From Gp6-AA45 sp035652075 (GTDB lineage Bacteria; Acidobacteriota; Vicinamibacteria; Vicinamibacterales; CAVVIG01): a stretch of 28,396 nt of DNA. The stretch spans positions 1 to 28,396 of the forward strand of contig DASREL010000186.1 in assembly GCA_035652075.1 (NCBI GenBank). The letters are read 5' to 3'. This document shows positions 8,414 to 14,727 of the stretch, one piece after another. The stretch's first letter is position 1; the number at the start of each line of letters is the position of its first letter. Made by a program: the position numbers and the translations under genes. Below the pieces are notes generated by a model. The model had not been told where the DNA came from, made no database searches, and saw only the letters and a program-made list of their open reading frames with translations.

Positions 8414-9462
8414 GGCGTCACGACCTCGAGCTGATCGTACCGGCAGTCCTTCGGCGGTTTATCAGGACGCCATCGCTGAAACACTGCGGCGTGCCGAAAA
8501 CGATCGCCCTGCATGTGGTCGTACTTCACTTCGCAGACGCGCTCGATGCGGACCGGTTCCCACGAGAGATCTTTTCCTGCGCTCCAACGGCTCTGACCGC
8601 CAGGCATGCGCTGATACCCGTGGGCATCGGCTTCTGCCCAGTCGCGCCAGGGATGTTGATCGAGTGCGTCCTGTCGTAACGGTTCGAGCTCGGTCGCCAG
8701 TTCGCGGCGCCGCGTCATCGTGAACGACGAGGTGACGCCGACGTGATGCAGCCGGCCGGTGTCGTCGTATAACCCGAGCAGCAGCGATCCGACCAGCTCG
8801 TTCTTCCCGTTTTTGTGCCACCGAAAGCCGGCGACGACACAGTCGGCGGTGCGCGCGTGCTTGATCTTGATCATCGCGCGTTTGCCCGGTTCGTAGACGC
8901 CATCAGCCGGCTTCGCAATCACGCCATCGAGACCGGCGCCTTCGAAACGCTCGAGCCATTCGGTCGCGACGCGCGTGTCCCGCGTCATCGGCGTCAGGTG
9001 AATCGGCGGCTGTGCGCCCGCCAGAACGCGCTCGAGCTGAACTCGTCGCTCGGCTTGCGGCTCGTTCCGAATGTCCCGGCCGTCGATCGCGAGCAGATCG
9101 AACACGACGAACGACGCCGGCGTTTCGTTCGCCAGCTTCGCCACCCGCGACGCTGCCGGGTGCAGGCGCAACTGCAGCAAGTTGAAATCGAGACCGCGAT
9201 CCGTCGCGATCACGATTTCGCCGTCGACAACGCAACTGGCCGGCAGATTCGCCGCGAGCGACTCGTGCAGCTCGGGGAAGTAACGATCGAGCGGCCGCAG
9301 ATCACGACTTTGTATTTGCAGCTCGTCGCCGGCGCGAAAGACGATGGCGCGGAATCCGTCCCACTTCGGCTCGTACAGAAACGGACCGTCGGGGACCTCG
9401 TCCGCGAGCTTCGCGAGCATCGGCTCGACCGGTGGTTCGATCGCAAACGGTGATTTCGGCAT
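8377..9462 (-). CDS. ATP-dependent DNA ligase (LigC/LigD-ligase type)
   Basis: A 361-residue ATP-dependent DNA ligase that seals nicks through a lysine-AMP intermediate. Motif I is EPKWDGFR with nucleophile K33; then VVDGEIV (79-85, motif III region), FVVFDLLAIDG, GLDGVIAKP (motif IV) and MIKIKH (motif V). The OB-fold domain follows (VAGFRWHKNGKNELVGSLLLGLYDD) and ends with RVCEVKYDHMQGDRFRH and FQRWRPDK, typical of LigC-like ligases. No polymerase or nuclease domain is fused. ATG 9462 is preferred; a TTG at 9483 would add seven residues. No good Shine-Dalgarno is seen. It is convergent with the LigD-type polymerase, and the two likely work together in end joining or gap repair. Confidence 0.92.
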   Translation of the reverse strand: MPKSPFAIEPPVEPMLAKLADEVPDGPFLYEPKWDGFRAIVFRAGDELQIQSRDLRPLDRYFPELHESLAANLPASCVVDGEIVIATDRGLDFNLLQLRLHPAASRVAKLANETPASFVVFDLLAIDGRDIRNEPQAERRVQLERVLAGAQPPIHLTPMTRDTRVATEWLERFEGAGLDGVIAKPADGVYEPGKRAMIKIKHARTADCVVAGFRWHKNGKNELVGSLLLGLYDDTGRLHHVGVTSSFTMTRRRELATELEPLRQDALDQHPWRDWAEADAHGYQRMPGGQSRWSAGKDLSWEPVRIERVCEVKYDHMQGDRFRHAAVFQRWRPDKPPKDCRYDQLEVVTPYELSKIFGTGS

Positions 9463-9486
9463 TTCGATTGCTGATGCTAGCAACTA

Positions 9487-9735
9487 GTGCGAGTTCGGAT
9501 CATCAAAATGCCGCGAGAACACGATGTCGATGGCCTCGTGCTCGACCGTTTGCGCACAGGTACGGTAGTCGAAGTGTCACCTACGGTAGGTTCCTGGCTC
9601 ATCGCCGAAGGGTACGCCGATCCGGAAATGCGCCAAAGCGCCCGCGAGGAAATCGATTTCTCCGATCGCGTCAAGCCGGCTCGTTCGACGGCGCACGAGC
9701 GGACGCCGCGCCGCCGTTCGACCGATCGGCAATAG
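9487..9735 (+). CDS. Small conserved-looking protein, unknown function
   Basis: An 82-residue protein from GTG 9487 (alternative ATG at codon 8, 9508). Residues 1-52 look structured: RIIKMPREHDVDGLVLDRLRTGTVVEVSPTV, then GSWLIAEGYADPEMR. I recall similar short proteins with a strand, DG, a hydrophobic 'GTVYEV' strand and 'LIAEGYA' in Acidobacteria, but cannot name a function. The last 22 residues (KPARSTAHERTPRRRSTDRQ) are basic, unstructured, and antisense to the end of the convergent nucleotidyltransferase gene, so that tail may be accidental. It starts 25 bases from the divergent ligase start. Confidence 0.55.
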   Translation: MRVRIIKMPREHDVDGLVLDRLRTGTVVEVSPTVGSWLIAEGYADPEMRQSAREEIDFSDRVKPARSTAHERTPRRRSTDRQ

Positions 9736-10324
9736 CGCGCGCGTACTCCTCTGCCGTATCGATATCCACGAATGCGCCCTCGTCGTCGATGGCGATGTCG
9801 CCGATCGGCGTGGCGTGCGCGCGAATGATCGGTTTCGCGCCCGCGCCGGGATCGGCATGCCGCAGCAGATCGAAAAGCGATCGATCGATCAACATCGGAT
9901 GACCGTGACGTGTGCCGCTCGTCGGCCGCACGACACGCGCGCCGCTGTCACGATAGCGTGCGATGATCGCGCGGACCGTCGCCGTTGAGGCAAAGGGGAC
10001 GTCGACCAACGTCACGAGCGTTGCGCTCACGCCAGGACGATCGATCACGCGCAGACCGGCGACGAGCGACGACAACTGACCGCGATCGTACTCACGGTTG
10101 ACGACGACGCGCGCGGGCAGTCCGGTCGCGGCCAGCGAGTGCACGATCGCGTCGGGCTCGTGTCCGACGACGACGACGACATCGTCCACGTCCGCATCGA
10201 GAAACGTGCGGACGATGCGCGACAGAAACGTGTCGCGTTCGTCAACCGACAGCAGCGCCTTCGCGCGCCCCATGCGCGACGACCGACCCGCAGCGAGCAC
10301 CAGCGCCGGTATCACGCCGGCCAT
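9671..10324 (-). CDS. MocA/MobA-like nucleotidyltransferase
   Basis: A 217-residue nucleotidyltransferase with the signature LVLAAGRSSRMGRAKALLSV (8-27) for NTP binding, LVTLVDVPF with the metal Asp, GTRHGHPMLIDRSLF and GDIAIDDEGAFVDIDTAEEY, the pattern of molybdenum-cofactor cytidylyl/guanylyl transferases (MocA/MobA/CoxC-like). It would attach CMP or GMP to molybdopterin for an oxidase or dehydrogenase; moaE/moaD at 22.1 kb and fdhE at 16 kb make a Mo-cofactor role plausible. Related sugar-nucleotide or inositol-phosphate transferases share the motif, so the substrate is uncertain. The 3' end overlaps the convergent small gene by 65 bp, the longest convergent overlap here. ATG 10324 is 17 bases from the divergent zinc-ribbon gene. 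Confidence 0.82.
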   Translation of the reverse strand: MAGVIPALVLAAGRSSRMGRAKALLSVDERDTFLSRIVRTFLDADVDDVVVVVGHEPDAIVHSLAATGLPARVVVNREYDRGQLSSLVAGLRVIDRPGVSATLVTLVDVPFASTATVRAIIARYRDSGARVVRPTSGTRHGHPMLIDRSLFDLLRHADPGAGAKPIIRAHATPIGDIAIDDEGAFVDIDTAEEYARAIADRSNGGAASARAPSNEPA

Positions 10325-10328
10325 GTTA

Positions 10329-10334
10329 TAGAAT
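10329..10334 (+). promoter_or_regulatory. -10 element 7 bases before zinc-ribbon gene
   Basis: TAGAAT (five of six bases of TATAAT) ends 7 bases before ATG 10342 with no Shine-Dalgarno between, so a leaderless transcript is predicted. Confidence 0.45.
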
Positions 10335-10341
10335 CCACCTC

Positions 10342-10533
10342 ATGAATCAGCTCGGCATCGTCATCCGCTGCATGCGTTGCGGCGAGGAAATGGACCTGCG
10401 CGATCCGCAGCCGGGGATGCCGTGGTCGCCCGATCAATTCTGGGTCTGCCCGCGCTGCGGGAGACATTTCTGGACAACCTATCCGCCGCCGAAACCGCCC
10501 GCGCCCCCACCGCCGGCGCCCACCACCGCGTGA
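10342..10533 (+). CDS. Small zinc-ribbon protein with proline tail
   Basis: A 63-residue protein with two CxxC knuckles, CMRC (10-13) and CPRC (36-39), expected to bind one zinc ion. Between them lies DLRDPQPGMPWSPDQFWV. The C-terminus is a Pro/Ala tail (PPPKPPAPPPPAPTTA), probably disordered. I do not recognise a named family; small zinc ribbons of this type often serve as nucleic-acid or protein adaptors. It is translationally coupled (TGATG) to a very acidic 54-residue protein, so the two may act as a pair. Coding is supported by the intact motif, the -10 element and the coupling. Confidence 0.72.
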   Translation: MNQLGIVIRCMRCGEEMDLRDPQPGMPWSPDQFWVCPRCGRHFWTTYPPPKPPAPPPPAPTTA

Positions 10534-10697
10534 TGGGCCGTTATTTCCTGGATGGCGACGACGACGATGTCGATGACGACATTGGATTCTACGAGGACGA
10601 CGACGCCGACAGCGACGAGGACGAAGACGACGAGGAGGATGAGGACGACGAAGACGGCGAAACGTGGCAAGTATCCGTTTCGACACGTCGCCTCTAA
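10533..10697 (+). CDS. Very acidic 54-residue protein coupled to zinc ribbon
   Basis: Starts at ATG 10533, which shares its A with the TGA of the zinc-ribbon gene (TGATG). By my count 28 of 54 residues are Asp or Glu: an ordered start (MGRYFLDG), an acidic core with IGFYE inside, and a strand-like end (ETWQVSVSTRRL). It is short enough to be missed by routine gene callers. Asp/Glu-rich proteins of this size can mimic nucleic acid, bind basic proteins or sequester metal ions; none is demonstrated. The GAC/GAG-rich DNA could be a simple repeat that happens to be open, but the coupled start and non-acidic ends favour a real gene. Confidence 0.5.
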   Translation: MGRYFLDGDDDDVDDDIGFYEDDDADSDEDEDDEEDEDDEDGETWQVSVSTRRL

Positions 10698-10710
10698 CCT
10701 TCGGCCTCTG

Positions 10711-10739
10711 CTTGACTTCGGGCTCCGAACTGCCTAGAC
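10711..10739 (+). promoter_or_regulatory. Sigma70-type promoter of first cold-shock gene
   Basis: TTGACT (10711-10716), a 17-base spacer and TAGACT (10734-10739). This is the best complete -35/-10 pair in the window. It predicts a start near 10746 and a leader of about 80 nt before ATG 10827. Confidence 0.6.
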
Positions 10740-10780
10740 TGGCCGCGATTTTCCAGCTCAGCTTATGGGCGGCTGGGGTC

Positions 10781-10800
10781 CCTTGGGGATTCTCCCAAGG
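10781..10800 (+). promoter_or_regulatory. Hairpin in the cold-shock 5' leader
   Basis: CCTTGGG (10781-10787) pairs with CCCAAGG (10794-10800) around a 6-base loop. It lies in the predicted leader, 10 bases upstream of GGAGGG (10811-10816). Leaders of cold-shock mRNAs are often temperature-responsive structures; that role here is inferred. Confidence 0.4.
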
Positions 10801-10826
10801 CGTTCGGAACGGAGGGCTTCGGGTTT

Positions 10827-11033
10827 ATGCCAACCGGGACAATCGCACGGCTCCTCATCGACAAAGGCTTTGGGTTCATCCGCGATGAGGGGGGAATTGA
10901 ACATTTTTTCCACCGCAGCTCGGTGCGCGGCGCAGTGTTTGAGCTGCTGCGCGAGGGGCAGCGCGTGGAGTTTACGCCGGAAGATTCGGGGAAGGGTCCG
11001 CGCGCCGGCGACGTAAGGCTGATAGAAGGCTAG
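10827..11033 (+). CDS. Cold-shock domain protein (first copy)
   Basis: A 68-residue CspA-like single OB-fold protein binding single-stranded RNA/DNA. RNP1-like KGFGFI and RNP2-like HFFHRSSV are both present, with GTIARL at the start, EGQRVEF, and GKGPRAGDVRLI at the end. It acts as an RNA chaperone in the cytoplasm. It is closely related to a second copy at 11955-12155 on the other strand. It has its own promoter, a leader of about 80 nt with a hairpin, and GGAGGG 10 bases before ATG. Downstream lies a heptamer inverted repeat that could separate it from the convergent selC. Confidence 0.93.
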   Translation: MPTGTIARLLIDKGFGFIRDEGGIEHFFHRSSVRGAVFELLREGQRVEFTPEDSGKGPRAGDVRLIEG

Positions 11034-11040
11034 TCATTTC

Positions 11041-11120
11041 GGATTGCGGATTGAGGATTGCGGATTTATTCCGCGATTCCAATCCGCAATCAATCCGCAA
11101 TCCGCAATCCTCAATCCTCA
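11041..11120. repeat. Heptamer arrays forming a 19-bp inverted repeat
   Basis: GGATTGC/GGATTGA units run head to tail from 11041, and complementary AATCCGC/AATCCTC units run to about 11119. GGATTGAGGATTGCGGATT (11048-11066) is perfectly complementary to 11099-11117, with 32 bases between. It lies between the convergent cold-shock gene and selC, so the RNA hairpin could stop or protect transcripts from either side. No T-run follows it. Confidence 0.85.
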
Positions 11121-11138
11121 CTACATCGAAGCAACGAT

Positions 11139-11235
11139 TGGCGGAAGCGCCTCGGAGTCGAACCGAGCCTTCCCGTATAAACGGGAAGCAACCGATTTTG
11201 AAGACCGGGAGGGCCGCCGGGCCCCGTTCGCTTCC
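11139..11235 (-). tRNA. selC: Selenocysteine tRNA, anticodon UCA
   Basis: A 97-nt tRNA on the - strand with encoded CCA (11141-11139). The acceptor 5' strand GGAAGCG pairs with CGCTTCC; the D stem has 6 bp with a 4-base loop; the anticodon loop CTTCAAA carries TCA; the extra arm is long (about 8 bp, CTTCCCGT/ACGGGAAG); the T arm is CTCGG-TTCGACT-CCGAG. The long extra arm, 6-bp D stem and UCA anticodon are diagnostic for tRNA-Sec. Bacterial tRNA-Sec normally has an 8-bp acceptor; here the eighth position is an A-G apposition. The 5' end is 13 bases after the HAD stop, so it may be cotranscribed and processed. It implies that the organism inserts selenocysteine at UGA (SelA/SelB/SelD not in window). 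Confidence 0.95.
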
Positions 11236-11248
11236 GTTGCCAATGCTA

Positions 11249-12013
11249 TCAGCTGTCAGCGATGAGCGCGTTCAACACAGCTTCCAGGTCGGTGAGATCC
11301 TCGAACACGACATCTGCTCCTGACGCCCGCAGCTCGTCGACGCCGTGACCGCCGGTCGCGACCGCGATCGAGCGCGCGCCGCCGGCTTTCGCGCACGCGA
11401 CGTCGAGCGGCGTATCGCCAATCACAACGACTGACTGCGGTTCGACACGCGGACCGCCACATGCGACCACACGATCGATCGCGCGCGGTAAGAGGCCGTT
11501 CCGATCGGGTGCGTCATCGCCAAAGGCGCCGCACTCGAAATACCGCCACAGATCGAACGCTTCGAGTTTGATCCGCGCGGTCGCTTCGTAGTTGCCCGTC
11601 AAGAGCGCGAGGTACACGTCGTCGCGATCGACGAGAGCGTCCAGCAGCTCGCGGACGCCAGGCATGACGCCGTAGCGCTTTCCGGGCGGCGGCGGCTGCG
11701 CGAGCTCGTGACGGAGATGCCGAAGGTACACCTTGGGGAACTGCGCGAGCGCCGGACTGTCGCTCGCAATCCCATGCGCCGCGACGGCGTCGGACACAAT
11801 CCAGGCATCCGTACGCCCGGGCATCGGGATGCCGCGGAAGGCGTCGGCGATCGCGAACAGCTCCTCGAATGCGGAAGCCATCGCACGACCACCGGCGCCG
11901 CCCGTCAGCACGAGCGTGCCGTCGATGTCGAAGAGAACGAGGGTGGTGGAACGGTTAGCCTTCGCCGCGGACGTTGCCCGCGCGCGGTCCTTTGGCGGAT
12001 GGCTCCTCTTCAA
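11249..12013 (-). CDS. HAD-family phosphatase (phosphoglycolate-phosphatase-like), start uncertain
   Basis: Haloacid-dehalogenase hydrolase with a cap domain. Motif I is LVLFDIDGTLV with nucleophile and acid Asp; then LLTGNYEATARIKL (motif II Thr), a basic residue region near LLPRAIDRV, and VVIGDTPLDVACAKAGG (motif IV). The fold is that of phosphoglycolate/pyrophosphate phosphatases; the substrate is not readable. Homology begins about 3-4 residues before the LVLFDIDG strand, yet no ATG, GTG or TTG lies between that point and the end of the upstream cold-shock gene. The nearest usable codon is TTG 12013, inside the cold-shock gene, giving 254 residues with an odd basic N-terminus. A non-canonical start nearer 11950 or a lost ATG is equally possible. 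The stop is 13 bases before selC. Confidence 0.82.
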   Translation of the reverse strand: MKRSHPPKDRARATSAAKANRSTTLVLFDIDGTLVLTGGAGGRAMASAFEELFAIADAFRGIPMPGRTDAWIVSDAVAAHGIASDSPALAQFPKVYLRHLRHELAQPPPPGKRYGVMPGVRELLDALVDRDDVYLALLTGNYEATARIKLEAFDLWRYFECGAFGDDAPDRNGLLPRAIDRVVACGGPRVEPQSVVVIGDTPLDVACAKAGGARSIAVATGGHGVDELRASGADVVFEDLTDLEAVLNALIADS

Positions 12014-12155
12014 AGGTGACGCGCTGTCCTTCGTTGAGCTGGTCGAAGCTGCCTTGGACTGAGCTGCGATGGAAAAACCACTCCTGCCCGCCGTCGTCTC
12101 GAATGAATCCGAATCCCCGGTCTCGAACGAGTCGCTTGATCGTACCTGCCGCCAT
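11955..12155 (-). CDS. Cold-shock domain protein (second copy)
   Basis: A 66-residue CspA-like protein: GTIKRLVRDRGFGFIRDDGG (RNP1), EWFFHRSSVQGSF (RNP2), EGQRVTF and AKGPRAGNV. It is a paralogue of the copy at 10827-11033 and is also an RNA/ssDNA-binding chaperone. ATG 12155 is chosen because AAGGAG sits 7-8 bases upstream and homology starts there; the eight extra upstream codons are unneeded. Its 3' end is overlapped by, or abuts, the HAD gene. The upstream gap of 152 bases has a 10-bp hairpin (12255-12282) that could lie in its leader. Confidence 0.93.
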   Translation of the reverse strand: MAAGTIKRLVRDRGFGFIRDDGGQEWFFHRSSVQGSFDQLNEGQRVTFEEEPSAKGPRAGNVRGEG

Positions 12156-12254
12156 CGAGGTCTCCTTGGGCGCGCGCACGTGCCCGAAGAGCTCAACTTT
12201 TCAAACTTCGTTCCAGACCGTTTTGTGAATGTTTTCGAAGGAAATGACAGAACT

Positions 12255-12282
12255 GTCGCGCCAGCTCAACTGCTGGCGCGAC
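12255..12282. other. 10-bp perfect hairpin between DUF4399 gene and second csp
   Basis: GTCGCGCCAG (12255-12264) pairs with CTGGCGCGAC (12273-12282) around CTCAACTG. On the - strand, the direction of the flanking genes, the T-run lies before rather than after the hairpin, so it is not a canonical terminator. Possible attenuator or RNA-stability element. Nothing else is recognisable in 12156-12307. Confidence 0.5.
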
Positions 12283-12307
12283 CAAAAAACTCCGCTCGTG
12301 TATTTGT

Positions 12308-12763
12308 CTACTGCTTGACGTTGACCGTGATCACCTTGCACGCGCCGGGCAGCGTGTTGTGGAGATCATCGCCGAGCTGCAGCGCCAGCTTGTGCTTGCC
12401 GGGCGACAACTGGCTGTCGAACACATCCTTGCCGTCGCCGAAGTGGACCCACGACGGCGTCCCCTTCACGATGTTCTTGCCGGCCGGGAGGCAGTCCTGG
12501 TCGATGCCGACGTGGTAATGCGCCATGCCCGGACGCGGCTCCTTCACTTCGCCAGACGGCACGGGCGATATCGTGACGCCGGTCGACGTGAACTTCATGT
12601 GGACCGGACTCGTGACGGTCGCGTTGTTCTTCGGCTCGACGAAGTTGACGGTGATCTTCTGGCCTTTCGCTTTCGCCGGTGTTTTCCCCTGCGCCCCGAG
12701 GAACGCACCACACGAAGCCACCAGCATCCCTGCGAGCAGCACGCGCTGCTTCCTGACGTTCAT
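12308..12763 (-). CDS. Exported DUF4399-family protein
   Basis: A 151-residue protein with a cleavable signal (MNVRKQRVLLAGMLVASCGAFLGAQ). The mature part is a small beta-sandwich of the DUF4399 type: ITVNFVEPKNNATVTSPVHMKF, GMAHYHVGIDQDCLPAG, GTPSWVHFGDGKDVFD, SPGKHKLALQLGDDLH. The HYH and VHFGDG segments recur in this family, often near metal or redox enzymes; its function is not established. Two mature Cys may form a disulfide. ATG 12763 is set by AAGGAG about 9 bases upstream; that 23-base leader resembles the one before the carboxylesterase (19 of 23 identical). It is probably the distal gene of the erpA-to-ABC run (25-base gap). Confidence 0.8.
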   Translation of the reverse strand: MNVRKQRVLLAGMLVASCGAFLGAQGKTPAKAKGQKITVNFVEPKNNATVTSPVHMKFTSTGVTISPVPSGEVKEPRPGMAHYHVGIDQDCLPAGKNIVKGTPSWVHFGDGKDVFDSQLSPGKHKLALQLGDDLHNTLPGACKVITVNVKQ

Positions 12764-12788
12764 AGTTAGTGCTCCTTTCCGCCGCATT

Positions 12789-13460
12789 CTACCTGAGTCG
12801 GCCGGTTGCGGCGTCGAGTGTGACCACACGCGGCGCCACGGCTCGCGCGAACGCACGATCGGCGGAAATCGCGATCAGGGCGACACCGCGCCACTCGGTC
12901 AGCGCGCGGACATGGCGGGCGAACGCGTTCGCGTCGGCTGCGGACAGTGACGCGCTCGCGTGCTCGAAGAGCAGCAGCTGCGGATCGAGCGCAATCGCAC
13001 GGGCGAGTCGCACGCGGATGTGGACGTCGGCGCCAGTCGCGGCCACCGGCTGCGCCCATGCCGCGTCCGCAATCCCGACCTCGCGCGCCAGCGACTCCGC
13101 GCGCCGACGGACGTCCTCGGGCGGCGGCTCGATGTCGAGCGTGAACGGCATAGCAAGATTCTGAATCACGGTCATCTCTTCGAGCAACACCGCGCGATCG
13201 CTGACGATGCCGACACGATCGACGATCGAGAGCCACTCGGCGCTGTCACCAATCGCCGCCGTCGAGCGGCCGAAGAGGCGCACGTCGCCCGAATCCGGAA
13301 GCGACGCGCCGGTCACGAGGTTGACGAGGACTTCCGCCGTGATCCGATCGAACCCGAGAAGCGCGACCGACTCGCCGTCCGCGACGGTGAGCTGCTGCAG
13401 GCGCAGCGGTCGCAGTCCGCGATAGTCCTTGGTGACGTCGTGGATGTCGAGGATCGTCAT
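12789..13460 (-). CDS. Degenerate ABC-ATPase homologue (probable pseudo-ATPase)
   Basis: A 223-residue protein with the full architecture of an ABC nucleotide-binding domain but without its catalytic motifs. It starts ILDIHDVTKDYRGLRPLRL. Where Walker A (GxxGxGKST) should be it reads GFDRITAEV (36-44); the signature LSGGQ is replaced around TGADV (142-146); Walker B LLLLDEP is LLLFEHA (162-168); the H-loop is AISADR instead of VTHD. The order, spacing and LARAIALDPQLLLFE remain, so descent from an ABC ATPase is clear, while ATP hydrolysis is unlikely. The frame is intact, with no sign of decay. It overlaps the membrane-protein stop by 4 bp (ATGA), so the two are cotranslated. It may be a structural or regulatory partner; an ATP-binding but inactive state cannot be excluded. 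Confidence 0.8.
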   Translation of the reverse strand: MTILDIHDVTKDYRGLRPLRLQQLTVADGESVALLGFDRITAEVLVNLVTGASLPDSGDVRLFGRSTAAIGDSAEWLSIVDRVGIVSDRAVLLEEMTVIQNLAMPFTLDIEPPPEDVRRRAESLAREVGIADAAWAQPVAATGADVHIRVRLARAIALDPQLLLFEHASASLSAADANAFARHVRALTEWRGVALIAISADRAFARAVAPRVVTLDAATGRLR

Positions 13461-13921
13461 CCGCCGATCTGGCGGTTGACGTCGTCGACGATGCGGCTGG
13501 ATTCGGCGAGGGCGGTGATCTCGATCTTCAGCGCGCCGACGTTGCAGATCACGGCGGCGTAGGCGATGTACGCATGGATGATCGGCGGCAGCTTGCCGAC
13601 GTCGACGCTCGCGCCCATGATCGCGGCCACCATCGTCACCGCCATCGCGAGGGTGCCGATCGAGAACACCGGTTTACGCGCCAGCGCGATGCGGCGGTGG
13701 TAATCACCGGCGACGCTGTGTTCGGCCATCGCGTCCTTCACCGCTTTGCCCTTGCCGATGAGATAAAACATCATCATCGAATGCGCCAGCAGGATGACCA
13801 TCGTCGAGAAGAACCCGTAGCCGATGTGGCGTGACACGTCGGTGCCCTGCAGTCCGAAAACCGCGGTGGCCATCAGCCCGACGAGGCCGAGCATTACTGC
13901 CGTGACGAGTGCTTGAGCCAT
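13457..13921 (-). CDS. Four-helix membrane protein of unknown function
   Basis: A 154-residue inner-membrane protein with hydrophobic helices at about 4-23, 34-55, 85-104 and 112-132, and a soluble C-terminal helix (LAESSRIVDDVNRQIGG). Histidines lie in or at the helices (H32, H47, H116) and in the middle loop (H68, H75); a paired-His four-helix bundle is reminiscent of b-type cytochromes, but this is inference. The loop YLIGKGKAVKDA is basic, suggesting it is cytoplasmic. I do not recognise the family. ATG 13921 overlaps the PHP gene end by 28 bp; its stop overlaps the degenerate ABC gene. It lacks the usual permease helix count. Confidence 0.72.
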   Translation of the reverse strand: MAQALVTAVMLGLVGLMATAVFGLQGTDVSRHIGYGFFSTMVILLAHSMMMFYLIGKGKAVKDAMAEHSVAGDYHRRIALARKPVFSIGTLAMAVTMVAAIMGASVDVGKLPPIIHAYIAYAAVICNVGALKIEITALAESSRIVDDVNRQIGG

Positions 13922-14727
13922 AACAACTGATCGTAGTCTTCGCGCGGCAGCGAGATCGCGCCCAAGTGCGCCGCCCCGTGCGAGTCGTCGGCATGATAGT
14001 CGGAGCCGCCCGAAATCCTGAGCTTCAACCGTTTCGCGATCGACAGATACTTCGCCGTCATCAACGTGTCGTGCTCGCTGTGATACACCTCGATGGCGTC
14101 GAGGCCGGCCGACACGAACTCGGGAATCCAGTCGTCGTGCGCGAGGAGTCCCGGGTGGGCGAGCGAGGCAATGCCGCCGGCGTCGTGGATGCGGTGAAAC
14201 ACTTCGTCCGGTGCCGCGCCGAGACGCGGCACGAAGGCCGGGCGGCCGCGCGAGAGCCACTTCTCGAAGGCCTCGTTGGTCGACGTCACGTATCCACCCT
14301 GGACCAGCGCGCGCGCGATCCACGGACGTCCTGCCGCCTTCGTCGCGTCCTCGATGCCGGGCTTGAGGATGGCGTCGGCGTCCAGCCGAATGCCGTAACC
14401 GGTGAGCTTCGACACCATCTCGCGAATACGCTCGATGCGGCGTCCTCGCTGCTCGGCGAGAAACGCGAGCAGGGACGGTGAATGCCGATCGACGAAGTAG
14501 CCGAGCACGTGCACGTCGCCGCCGAATCGGATCGCCGTGATTTCGATGCCGGGCACGAACGTGATGCCCGCGGTGGCGCAGGCCGCATCGGCCGCGTCGC
14601 AGCCGGCGACCGTGTCGTGATCGGTGACCGCAAGAACCGTGATCCCGGCAGCGTGCGCACGGTTCACGAGCTCGTCCGGCGTGCAGCGCCCGTCGGACGC
14701 CGTGGTGTGGGTATGGAGATCGATCAT
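13894..14727 (-). CDS. PHP-domain phosphoesterase (RNase AM / TrpH-like)
   Basis: A 277-residue PHP-family metal-dependent phosphoesterase. Metal ligands are visible as DLHTHTTASDG (3-13), TDHDT (35-39), PGIEI (59-63), LAHPG, YHSEH and SGGSDYHAD, in the order of YciV/TrpH 3',5'-nucleotide bisphosphate phosphatases. These degrade pAp and short 5'-phosphorylated RNA ends. Length matches the family. The start overlaps the Fur-rubrerythrin stop as ATGA, so the two are cotranslated. Other PHP phosphatases (histidinol-phosphate type) are less likely because of the SGGSDYHAD end. Confidence 0.9.
   Translation of the reverse strand: MIDLHTHTTASDGRCTPDELVNRAHAAGITVLAVTDHDTVAGCDAADAACATAGITFVPGIEITAIRFGGDVHVLGYFVDRHSPSLLAFLAEQRGRRIERIREMVSKLTGYGIRLDADAILKPGIEDATKAAGRPWIARALVQGGYVTSTNEAFEKWLSRGRPAFVPRLGAAPDEVFHRIHDAGGIASLAHPGLLAHDDWIPEFVSAGLDAIEVYHSEHDTLMTAKYLSIAKRLKLRISGGSDYHADDSHGAAHLGAISLPREDYDQLLWLKHSSRQ

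Noticed and set aside
12255..12282. Strong hairpin as a Rho-independent terminator of the DUF4399 gene
   Set aside because: In the direction of transcription the T-run precedes the hairpin instead of following it.
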